Source: Caballeronia telluris (GTDB taxonomy: Bacteria; Pseudomonadota; Gammaproteobacteria; Burkholderiales; Burkholderiaceae). Taken from it: a stretch of 64,000 nt of DNA. The DNA is taken from positions 62,001 through 126,000 of the forward strand of contig NZ_FCNZ02000011.1 in assembly GCF_001544495.1 (NCBI RefSeq), given 5' to 3'. The position numbers were made by a program, and so were the translations under genes. Positions 28,471 to 36,900 of this stretch are shown piece after piece (within the stretch, counting starts at the first letter, position 1; each line of letters begins with the position of its first letter). The notes beneath the pieces were generated by a model. That model was not told the origin of the DNA, searched no databases, and saw only the letters and a program-made list of their open reading frames with translations.

Positions 28471-29556
28471 ATGTCCAGCCCTTCTACCGATGTTTCCCCT
28501 GCCGTCGTGCCCGCGCTGCAAAAGCCGGCGCGGCGCATTCCGTGGATGCTGCTCGCGCTGGGTCTCGTCGGCGCGGTCGTGATCGCGGCCATCGCCTACT
28601 GGGCGCTGGTGCTGCGCTTCGTGCAGTCCACCGACGATGCCTACGTCGGCGGCAACGTCACGGTGATGGCGCCGAAGGTGAACGGCTTCGTCACCGAATT
28701 GCTCGTGCAGGACAACCAGCGCGTCTCGGCGGGACAAGTGCTCGTGCAGCTCGATTCGCGCGACTACGACGCCCGTCTCGCGCAGGCGAGCGCTGAAGTG
28801 TCGAGCGCGCGCGCGGCTGTCGTCGAATGGCAGGCGAAGCGCGAATTGCAGGCCGCCGTCATCAACCAGCAGCAGGCGGAAGTGCGCGCGTCGTCGGCGG
28901 AAATGACGCGAAGCGCGCAGGATCGCTCGCGCTATCGCGAACTGGTGAAGGACGACGCGGTGTCGAGCCAGATCGTCGAGCGCGCCGACGCCGACTACAC
29001 CAAGGCGAACGCGGCGGTGGACAAGAGCGGCGCGTCGCTCGTCGCGGCGAAGCGCGAACTTGCCGTGATCGAGGCGCAGATCGCCGATGCGAACGCGCGT
29101 GTCGCGACGGCCGAAGCCGCGCGGCGCGTCGCTGAACTGAACGTCGAATACACGACCATCCGCTCGCCCGTCGACGGCTACGTCGGCAATCGGACGGCGC
29201 GCGTCGGGATGCTCGCGAACACGGGCGTGTCGCTCCTGACGATCGTGCCGTCGACGGGATTGTGGATCGACGCCAACTTCAAGGAAGACCAGTTGAAGAA
29301 GATGCGCGTCGGCGATGAAGTCGATGTCGATCTGGACGCGTCGAGCGTGCCGATCCACGGCCGCGTCGAGAGCCTCGCGCCGGCGACGGGCGCGACCTTC
29401 AGCGTCTTGCCCGCCGAAAACGCGACCGGCAACTTCACGAAGATCGTGCAGCGCGTGCCGGTGCGCGTGCGGCTCGACGTGCCGAAAGAGATGCAGGCGG
29501 TGCTGCGCCCGGGCCTCTCGGCGACGGTCAAGGTCCATCTCGGCGGCGCGAACTGA
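28471..29556 (+). CDS. emrA: EmrA/HlyD-type membrane fusion protein
   Basis: Periplasmic adaptor of a tripartite efflux pump, 361 residues. It has one transmembrane helix (about residues 25-48), a lipoyl/barrel-sandwich half-motif (VTVMAPKVNGFVTELLVQDNQRVSAGQVLVQLD), a coiled-coil hairpin of about 100 residues, and a second lipoyl half-motif with the beta-barrel (EYTTIRSPVDGYVGNRTARVGMLAN). The emrB-like gene begins 1 base after its stop (29558). The promoter region carries two palindromic operators. Confidence 0.93.
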   Translation: MSSPSTDVSPAVVPALQKPARRIPWMLLALGLVGAVVIAAIAYWALVLRFVQSTDDAYVGGNVTVMAPKVNGFVTELLVQDNQRVSAGQVLVQLDSRDYDARLAQASAEVSSARAAVVEWQAKRELQAAVINQQQAEVRASSAEMTRSAQDRSRYRELVKDDAVSSQIVERADADYTKANAAVDKSGASLVAAKRELAVIEAQIADANARVATAEAARRVAELNVEYTTIRSPVDGYVGNRTARVGMLANTGVSLLTIVPSTGLWIDANFKEDQLKKMRVGDEVDVDLDASSVPIHGRVESLAPATGATFSVLPAENATGNFTKIVQRVPVRVRLDVPKEMQAVLRPGLSATVKVHLGGAN

Positions 29557-29557
29557 C

Positions 29558-31132
29558 ATGACCGCCTCCATTCCACTCGATCCCGCCAGCCAGCCGGTGA
29601 AGCAGCGCGTCCTGGCGTTCGCGCTGATGTGCCTCGGCTTCTTCATGGCGACGCTCGACATCCAGATCGTCGCGTCGTCGTTGAAGGACATCGGCGGCGG
29701 ATTGTCGGCGAGCCAGGACGAACTGTCGTGGGTCCAGACGTCCTATCTGATCGCGGAAATTCTCGTGATTCCGATGTCCGGCTGGCTCTCGAAGGTGTTC
29801 TCGACGCGCTGGCTCTTCGTCGCGTCGGCGGTCGGCTTCACGGTCACGAGCATGCTGTGCGGCATGGCGTGGGACATCAATTCGATGATCCTCTTTCGCG
29901 GCCTGCAGGGCGCGCTCGGCGCCGCGATGATCCCGACCGTCTTCACGACCGCCTTCGTGCTCTTTCCCGGCAAGCAGCGCCTGATCGCCTCGACGACGAT
30001 CGGCGCGCTCGCGTCGCTCGCGCCCGCGATCGGGCCGGTGATTGGCGGCTGGATCACGTCGCAATGGTCCTGGCACTGGCTGTTCTACCTGAACGTGGTG
30101 CCGGGCATCGCGGTCGCGGCGCTGGTGCCGAAGTACGTCCATATCGACGAACCCGATCTCAGGCTGCTCAAAAAGGGCGATTACCTCGGCATCCTGCTGA
30201 TGTCGGGCTTTCTCGGCTGCCTGGAATACGTGCTCGAAGAGGGCCCGCGCAAGAACTGGTTCGGCGACGACGTGATCGTCCTGTGCGCGTGGATTTCCGG
30301 CATCTGCGGCTTCCTCTTCCTGGTGCACGCGTTCACGGCGAAGGAACCGGTCGTCGACCTGAAGGCGCTGGCCGTGCGCAACTTCGCGATCGGTAGCCTG
30401 TTGTCGTTCGTGACCGGGATCGGCATCTTCGTGTCGGTGTTTCTGACGCCCGTGTTCCTGAGCCGCGTGCGGGGTTTCGATTCGCTGGAGATCGGCATCG
30501 CGCTGCTGTCGGTGGGCTGTTTCCAGTTGCTCGCGCTCGTCGCGTATGGCTTTGCGACGCGGTTCGTCGACATGCGCATCCTGCTCGTCTTCGGTCTCGT
30601 CTGCTTCGGCGCCGGCTGCTATTTCTACGCGCCGCTCACGCACGACTGGGGCTGGCACGAACTGCTGCTGCCGCAGGCGCTGCGCGGCATCGGCCAGCAG
30701 TTCGCCGTGCCGCCGATCGTCACGATGGCGCTCGGTTCGCTGCCGCAGTCGCGCCTCAAGTCCGCGAGCGGGCTCTTCAACCTGATGCGCAATCTCGGCG
30801 GCGCGATCGGCATCGCCGTCAGCGCGACGATGCTCAACGACCGCCTGAACCTCCACTATCTGCGGCTGAACGAGAACGTGACGGTCGGGCGTCCCGAGGT
30901 CGCGGGCTTTCTCGCGCGCAGTTCGGGCCATCTGGCATCGGTCGCGGGCGATGCGCTCGATGCGTCGCAGGCGGGTCTCGCGAACCTGCATGCACTCGTG
31001 ATGCGCGAGGCGCTGGTGCTCACCTTCGCCGATTGTTTCTACGTGCTGGCGCTGTGTTTCCTCGTCGGGATCGTCAGCGTGATTTTCTCGCGGCCGATTA
31101 CGAGCGCGCCGCCTTCTTCCGACGCGCACTGA
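29558..31132 (+). CDS. emrB: EmrB-type MFS multidrug transporter (DHA2, 14 TM)
   Basis: 524-residue inner-membrane drug/proton antiporter of the DHA2 family. It shows FMATLDIQIVASSLKDIGGGLSASQDELSWVQTSYLIAEI in TM1-2, and later GWLSKVFSTRWLF and GPVIGGWITSQWSWHWLFYLNVVPGI (motif C region in TM5). The start at 29558 lies directly after emrA. With EmrA and the downstream outer-membrane factor it forms a complete tripartite pump. Substrates cannot be deduced. Confidence 0.94.
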   Translation: MTASIPLDPASQPVKQRVLAFALMCLGFFMATLDIQIVASSLKDIGGGLSASQDELSWVQTSYLIAEILVIPMSGWLSKVFSTRWLFVASAVGFTVTSMLCGMAWDINSMILFRGLQGALGAAMIPTVFTTAFVLFPGKQRLIASTTIGALASLAPAIGPVIGGWITSQWSWHWLFYLNVVPGIAVAALVPKYVHIDEPDLRLLKKGDYLGILLMSGFLGCLEYVLEEGPRKNWFGDDVIVLCAWISGICGFLFLVHAFTAKEPVVDLKALAVRNFAIGSLLSFVTGIGIFVSVFLTPVFLSRVRGFDSLEIGIALLSVGCFQLLALVAYGFATRFVDMRILLVFGLVCFGAGCYFYAPLTHDWGWHELLLPQALRGIGQQFAVPPIVTMALGSLPQSRLKSASGLFNLMRNLGGAIGIAVSATMLNDRLNLHYLRLNENVTVGRPEVAGFLARSSGHLASVAGDALDASQAGLANLHALVMREALVLTFADCFYVLALCFLVGIVSVIFSRPITSAPPSSDAH

Positions 31133-31155
31133 GTCATTCGAGCCTGGAACCGATC

Positions 31156-32625
31156 ATGAAAAAGCTTCTCGTTGAAATCCTGGCGTGTCTGGCGCTCGCC
31201 GCGTGCGCGGTGCAGCCGGCCACGCACGCGGATCTTCCCGCCACGGTCGCGACGACCGCGCCCGCCGACTGGAGCGTCGACGTGCCGCGCGATCCCGCCG
31301 ATCCGGCCGCGTGGTGGAACCAGTTCGGCGATCCGGTCCTGCACGAACTGGTGGCCTCGGTGCTGAACGACAACCTCGATGTGCAGGCCGCCGTCGAGCG
31401 CGTGAAACAGGCGCAGTCGCTGACGACGCAGCGTCGCGCGGCGCTTCTGCCGCAACTCGACGTGAATGCCGGTGCTTCCGATTCACGTCAGAACACGCCG
31501 CCGCCGCTCGGCTACGTGCGGCAGGCGGGCATCGGGCTGGCGCTCTCGTGGACGCCGGATGTGTTCGGCGGCGAGCGGCTCGAACTGCTGGCGTCGCAGG
31601 CGCAGCTCGTCGGCCGGGAGCATGCCGCCGACCAGTTGCGGCTCGCGCTGGCGGCCGATACGGCTTCCGCTTACGTCGATCTGCGCTGGGCGCAGTCGGA
31701 ACTCAAGATCCTGCAGGACAACGTCGCGATCCGCGAGCGCGCGTTGCGGCTCACGCAACGTCGCCTGCAATACGGGCTGTCGACGCAACTCGACGTTTCG
31801 CGCGCGCAGAACCAGTTGAGCGACTTGCAGGCGCGCATTCCGCGCGCGCGGTCGACGATCCAGCATCAGTTGAGCCTGATCGCGGTGTATTCGGGACGCA
31901 CGCCGGAATCCGTCGACCGCCTGATGCTCGCGAACGCCGGCGATTCGCCCGTGATTCCCGCGCCGACGAGCACCGTGCCGCAGATGCTGCCGTCCGACGC
32001 GCTGCTGCGCCGCCCCGACGTGCTCGCGGCCTACGCGGGCGTGCAGCAGCGCGCGGCGGAAGTCGGCGTATCGAGGGCGGAGCGCTATCCGAAATTTTCG
32101 CTGCGACTGACGGACGGCTTGCTGGCATCGTCGTATCTCGGCCTGCCGACGCTCACCGACAACCTGTTCAGCGCCGCACTCAACGCGACCAGCCCGATTT
32201 TCAACGCGGGCCGCATCACCGCCGACATCGAACAGAGCGAGAGCCGGATGCGCGAATCGGAGCTGAATCTGCGGCAGACCATGCTTCAGGCGCTGAAGGA
32301 AGTGGAGGACACGCGCAGCGATCTCGTCAGCACGACGGAATCGGCCGCGCGCCTGACCGATGCGCTCGCCGCCTCAGACAAGTCGCTCACGCTCTCGACG
32401 CAGTTATACAAGGGCGGCGCGGCGAGCTTCCTGGATGTGCTCGCGGCGCAGGAGTCGTTTCTGCAGGACGCGGATTCGCTGAATCTCGCGAAACGCGAGC
32501 ATGCGCTGGCGGCAGTCGCGTTGTACCGGTCGCTCGGCGGCGGCTGGAGCCAGACGCCCGCAGGCGACGACGTCGCCGTGAACAGCACGCCTACGCTCGC
32601 GCAAGCAGTGAAGACATCGAACTGA
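31156..32625 (+). CDS. Outer-membrane efflux lipoprotein (NodT/OprM family)
   Basis: TolC-like exit duct of the pump, 489 residues. The lipoprotein signal MKKLLVEILACLALAAC has a lipobox LALAAC with Cys17 as the lipidated residue. The duplicated alpha-barrel/beta-barrel repeats are recognisable (SWTPDVFGGERLELLASQAQ; YKGGAASFLDVLAAQESFL). It lies 23 bp after emrB and 14 bp before the thioesterase gene. Confidence 0.93.
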   Translation: MKKLLVEILACLALAACAVQPATHADLPATVATTAPADWSVDVPRDPADPAAWWNQFGDPVLHELVASVLNDNLDVQAAVERVKQAQSLTTQRRAALLPQLDVNAGASDSRQNTPPPLGYVRQAGIGLALSWTPDVFGGERLELLASQAQLVGREHAADQLRLALAADTASAYVDLRWAQSELKILQDNVAIRERALRLTQRRLQYGLSTQLDVSRAQNQLSDLQARIPRARSTIQHQLSLIAVYSGRTPESVDRLMLANAGDSPVIPAPTSTVPQMLPSDALLRRPDVLAAYAGVQQRAAEVGVSRAERYPKFSLRLTDGLLASSYLGLPTLTDNLFSAALNATSPIFNAGRITADIEQSESRMRESELNLRQTMLQALKEVEDTRSDLVSTTESAARLTDALAASDKSLTLSTQLYKGGAASFLDVLAAQESFLQDADSLNLAKREHALAAVALYRSLGGGWSQTPAGDDVAVNSTPTLAQAVKTSN

Positions 32626-32639
32626 GGAGGGAAGAAAAG

Positions 32640-33089
32640 ATGAGCCTGATCGACGAAACGGCGGCGGGGCTGGACGGCCTGTCGCAATTGCGGACGCTGA
32701 TCGCCTCGGGGCGCAAGCCGGGGATTCTGGTGTCGCTGGATTTCGACTTCGTGGAAGTGGAAGCGGGCAGGGCGGTGTTCGCGGGCATCGCCGGCGATCA
32801 CGCGTACAACCCGATCGGCACCGTGCACGGCGGCTACGCGGCGACGCTGCTCGATTCGGCGTGCGGCTGCGCGGTCCACTCATGCCTCACCGCCAGCCAG
32901 GCGTACACGACGCTCGAACTGAAGGTGGCGTATCACAAGGCCGTCACGCGCGACTCCGGGCTCTTGCGCGCGGAAGGCCGCGTGCTGTCGATCGGCCGGC
33001 GCGCGGCGTTCGCGGAAGCGACGCTCAAGGACGCGAGCGGCCGCCTGCACGCCTCGGCGACGTCGACGTTGCTCGTGATCGATCGCTGA
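32640..33089 (+). CDS. PaaI family hot-dog thioesterase
   Basis: 149-residue thioesterase. The conserved motif is NPIGTVHGGYAATLLDSACGCAV (about residues 60-82), where the HGG turn and the following acidic Asp are the catalytic region of PaaI/YbgC-like hot-dog enzymes. GAGGAGGG, near 32625-32632, is the Shine-Dalgarno. It is the last gene of the efflux operon; a link to a pump substrate is possible but not shown. Confidence 0.88.
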   Translation: MSLIDETAAGLDGLSQLRTLIASGRKPGILVSLDFDFVEVEAGRAVFAGIAGDHAYNPIGTVHGGYAATLLDSACGCAVHSCLTASQAYTTLELKVAYHKAVTRDSGLLRAEGRVLSIGRRAAFAEATLKDASGRLHASATSTLLVIDR

Positions 33090-33131
33090 GTCGAGCGTCG
33101 AGCGGCGGGCTTGCACACACTCGCGCGCCGC

Positions 33132-33440
33132 TCACGCCGCTTCGCGCGGCAAAACGGTCCGCGCGATTTCTTCCGCGTGCTCCCGTTCCGCGATCTTCAG
33201 GTCGTAGGTCATCTGCAGGTTGAGCCAGGTTTGCGCGTCCCCGCCGAAATAGCGGGCGAGCCTGAGCGCCGTTTCGGGCGTCACGCCGCGACGCTCGAGC
33301 ACGATGTCGTTGATGCGGTTCGCGGTGACGTCGAGCGCGCGGGCGAGCGCATTCGCGGTCATGCCGAGCGGTTCGAGGTAGTCCTCCCGCAAAATCTCGC
33401 CCGGGTGCACGGGACGCATGCCGTTCGTAAATTTGCCCAT
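33132..33440 (-). CDS. higA: HigA family antitoxin
   Basis: 102-residue antitoxin with the HigA signature MRPVHPGEILREDYLEPLGMTANALARALDVTANRINDIV, an XRE-type helix-turn-helix. It follows the toxin gene after 12 bp, the inverted order typical of higBA. It is expected to bind HigB and the palindrome upstream of higB to repress the pair. Confidence 0.93.
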   Translation of the reverse strand: MGKFTNGMRPVHPGEILREDYLEPLGMTANALARALDVTANRINDIVLERRGVTPETALRLARYFGGDAQTWLNLQMTYDLKIAEREHAEEIARTVLPREAA

Positions 33441-33452
33441 TCGTAGTCTCGT

Positions 33453-33731
33453 TCAGTGATAGTCGATGATCCGCACGTCGGCGGGTCCGTCCAGCGTCCA
33501 TGAAAAGCACAGCCGCCACTGATTGTTCACGCGGACGCTGTAAGTATCCGAGAGCTCGCCGCGCAATATTTCCAGCCGGTTGCCCGGAGGCGTGCGCAAC
33601 GCGCTCAGCGTGACAGCTTCGTCGAGCAGCGTGAGCTTGCGTTCGGCCGCGGCGAGGATATTCGCAAAACGCCGGGACCGGCCGGTTTCAAACAGCGCCT
33701 TCGTTTCGGCGCAAGCGAAAGACACAATCAT
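33453..33731 (-). CDS. higB: HigB family toxin (RelE superfamily)
   Basis: 92-residue ribosome-dependent mRNA interferase. Family segments: CAETKALFETGRSRRFANI, LDEAVTLSALRTPPGNRLEILRGELSDTYSVRVNNQWRLCFSW and the C-terminal VRIIDYH, with conserved Arg and the terminal His region. First gene of the pair. A dyad operator (33750-33770) lies 19 bp upstream of its start codon. Confidence 0.93.
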   Translation of the reverse strand: MIVSFACAETKALFETGRSRRFANILAAAERKLTLLDEAVTLSALRTPPGNRLEILRGELSDTYSVRVNNQWRLCFSWTLDGPADVRIIDYH

Positions 33732-33749
33732 TGGAATTCATTCTATGTC

Positions 33750-33770
33750 GTTTGCCGATAAACGGCAAAC
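33750..33770. promoter_or_regulatory. Candidate higBA operator
   Basis: Perfect 8-bp inverted repeat GTTTGCCG / CGGCAAAC around ATAAA, just upstream of higB. It is followed by a run of 14 T (33771-33784) on the plus strand, an A-tract when read toward higB. Confidence 0.65.
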
Positions 33771-33841
33771 TTTTTTTTTTTTTTGCGGAACCCCGGAAGA
33801 TGCGGAACGGCACCTGCTGCTCACCCGGGCACTCGTGCTTT

Positions 33842-33870
33842 TTGCGACAACCACTGTATGAGTGTACAGT
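33842..33870 (+). promoter_or_regulatory. Candidate promoter of the large uvrA-like gene
   Basis: TTGCGA (33842-33847) and TACAGT (33865-33870) with a 17-bp spacer. The SOS box overlaps the spacer and the -10 element. Confidence 0.55.
33854..33869. promoter_or_regulatory. LexA (SOS) box
   Basis: CTGTATGAGTGTACAG fits the CTGT-N8-ACAG consensus of LexA in beta/gamma-proteobacteria, and it lies over a promoter 99 bp before the uvrA-like start. This predicts DNA-damage induction. Confidence 0.8.
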
Positions 33871-33967
33871 GGCGTGCTTGTCGGCAAGAGTCATGCAGAT
33901 GGCATAGGGCAGCGCGTGTCGCGTGTGGCTCAGAGACTCTCCAACCCATTGAACCGGTTAGAAAAAA

Positions 33968-36900
33968 GTGGCATCGAACAACGCAATCCGCATTCGCGGC
34001 GCCCGTCAGCACAACCTCAAGAATCTCGACCTCGACCTGTATACGGGCCAGATGACGGTCGTGACCGGTCCGTCCGGCTCAGGCAAGTCGAGCCTCGTCT
34101 TCGACACGCTCTACGCCGAGGGCCAGCGCCGCTACGTCGAAACGTTCAGCGCCTACGCGCGCCAGTTTCTCGACCGCATGGACCGGCCGCAGGTGGATCG
34201 CGTGGACGGCGTGCCGCCCGCCATCGCCATCGACCAGACCAACCCGGTGCGCAGTTCGCGCTCGACGGTCGGCACGATGACCGAGCTCAACGACCACCTG
34301 AAGCTCTTCTACGCGCGCGCGGCCGAGTTGTTCGACCGGAAGACGTCGCATCAGGTGCGCCACGACACGCCCGAGACGATCTACGCCGAACTGCTGGAAC
34401 GCACGCGCACGGCCGATCCGCGCATCGCGATCACGTTTCCGGTCGAACTGCCCGACACCGCGAGCGACGACGAAGTCACGCAATGGCTCTCGGCGAGCGG
34501 CTACACGCGCGTGCAGGCGAAGCGCCACGTCGAGACCGAGAGCGGGCCGCGCCAGTTGCTCGACGTCGTCGCGGACCGTTTCCGCCCGCAGAGCACCGAG
34601 CGCTCGCGCGCGCTCGAAGCGATCGAAAGCGCGCTCTTGCGCGGCACGGGCCGCGTGAACGTCTACGTGCTGGCGGACGAGGGCGAGCCGGACATCTGGC
34701 GCTTCTCCACCGGCCTGCACAGCCCCGAAAGCGACATCCGCTACGCCGATCCGCAGCCTGCGCTCTTCTCGTTCAATTCGGCCTACGGCGCGTGCGAGAC
34801 GTGCCGGGGCTTCGGCCGGGTGATCGGCGTGGACCTGGGCCTCGTCATCCCCGACGAGCGCAAGACGCTCAAGGAAGGCGCGATCAAGACGCTGCAAACG
34901 CCCGCCTGGCGCGAGAATCACGACGACCTGATCCGCTATGGCGCGAAAGCGGGCATTCGGCTCGGAATTCCATGGAGCGAACTCACGCAGAAGGAACGCG
35001 ACTGGGTCATCAAGGGCTCGCCGGACTGGACGGGCAAGTGGGGCAATCAGTGGTACGGCGTGCAGCGTTTTTTCGATTACCTCGAATCGAAGGCGTACAA
35101 GATGCACATTCGCGTGCTGCTGTCGAAATATCGCAGCTACACGAAATGTCCGGCGTGCGACGGCGCTCGCCTCAAGACCGAAGCGCTCCTGTGGCGCCTC
35201 GGCACGAAGGAGCAGGCCGACGCGGTGCTCAGTCCCGCCGACCGCTTCCTGCCGACCGGCGTCGACTGGACGCGCGCGCAACTCGAATCGCTGCCCGGCC
35301 TCACGCTGCACGACCTGATGCTGATGCCGATCGAGCGCATCCGCCGCTTCTTCGATTCGCTGACGCTGCCGAGCACGCTGCTCGACGAAGCGCTGAAGCT
35401 GCTGCACGCCGAAGTGCGCACCCGCCTGAAATATCTCTGCGATGTCGGGCTCGGCTATCTGACGCTCGATCGCCAGAGCCGCACGCTATCGGGCGGCGAA
35501 GTCCAGCGCATCAACCTGACGACGGCGCTCGGCACGTCGCTCGTCAACACGCTTTTTGTGCTCGATGAACCCAGCATCGGCCTGCATCCGCGCGACCTGA
35601 ACCGCATCGTCGAGGCGATGCACCGGCTGCGCGACGCGGGCAACACGCTCGTCGTGGTGGAGCACGATCCGTCCGTGATGCTCGCCGCCGATCGTCTGAT
35701 CGACATGGGGCCGGGCCCCGGCGAGCGCGGCGGCGACATCGTCTACGACGGCACCCCGAACGAGATCCAGCATAGCGATACGCTCACGGGCGCCTATCTC
35801 GGCGGCCGCAAGCATGTCGCGCATGCGTCGAACTGGCTGCGGCGCGCGGTCGATCAAAGCACGCCGCGTCTCGTGCTCGAAGGCGCGAGCGAACACAACC
35901 TGCGCGACGTGACGGTCGAGATTCCGTTGCAGCGGCTCGTCTGCGTGACGGGCGTTTCGGGCTCGGGCAAATCGACGCTGATTCAGGACGTGCTCGCGCC
36001 CGCGCTCGCCCGCCATTTCGGCAAGGCGACGGACGCGCCCGGCGCGTTCCGTTCGCTGACGGGCGCGGATCAACTGAGCGACGTGATTTTCGTCGACCAG
36101 TCGCCGATCGGGCGCACGGCGCGCTCGAATCCGGCGAGCTATGTCGGCGCGTTCGACGAAATCCGCAAGCTGTTCGCGAAAGCGCCGCTCGCCCTGCAGC
36201 GCGGCTACAGCGCGAGCATGTTCAGCTTCAATTCGGGCGACGGCCGCTGCCCGACCTGCGGCGGCTCGGGCTTCGAGCACGTCGAAATGCAGTTCCTGAG
36301 CGACGTCTATCTACGTTGCCCGGATTGCGACGGCCGGCGTTATCGCGCGGAAATTCTCGAAGTGAAGATCGAGCGCGGCGCGCGCGGCCTGAGCGTCGCG
36401 GACGTGCTCGACCTGACGGTGAGCGAAGCCGTCGCGCTGTTCGCCGACGACGCCGAAGTGCTGCGCGTCCTTCAGCCGATCGTCGATGTCGGGCTGGAAT
36501 ACGTGAAGCTCGGCCAGCCGGTGCCGACGCTCTCGGGCGGCGAAGCGCAGCGTCTAAAGCTGGCGGGCTTTCTTGCAGAAACGTCTCAGACAAAGGGCGG
36601 GAAGGCGGGCCGTCTCTTCATGTTCGACGAACCGACCACCGGCCTTCATTTCGACGATATCGCCAAGCTGATGCAAGCGCTGCGTCGATTGCTGGAGCGC
36701 GGTCATTCGCTGATCGTGATCGAGCATAACCTCGACGTGATCCGCGCCGCCGACTGGATCGTCGATCTCGGCCCTGAAGGCGGCGATGGCGGCGGGCAGG
36801 TCGTGTGCGTCGGCACGCCGGACGACGTCGGCGCGTGCGAGCAGTCGCACACCGGCCGCGCGCTCCTCGACTACGAGGAAGCGATGGCGCCGGGCGCCGC

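Noticed and set aside
27289-29691. 800-codon minus-strand open frame opposite the LysR and emrA genes
   Set aside because: Shadow frame; the plus-strand genes have clear domain signatures.
33771-33784. T14 run as a terminator for the higBA operon
   Set aside because: It is upstream of higB on the opposite orientation, so it cannot terminate that operon; terminator activity for plus-strand read-through remains possible.
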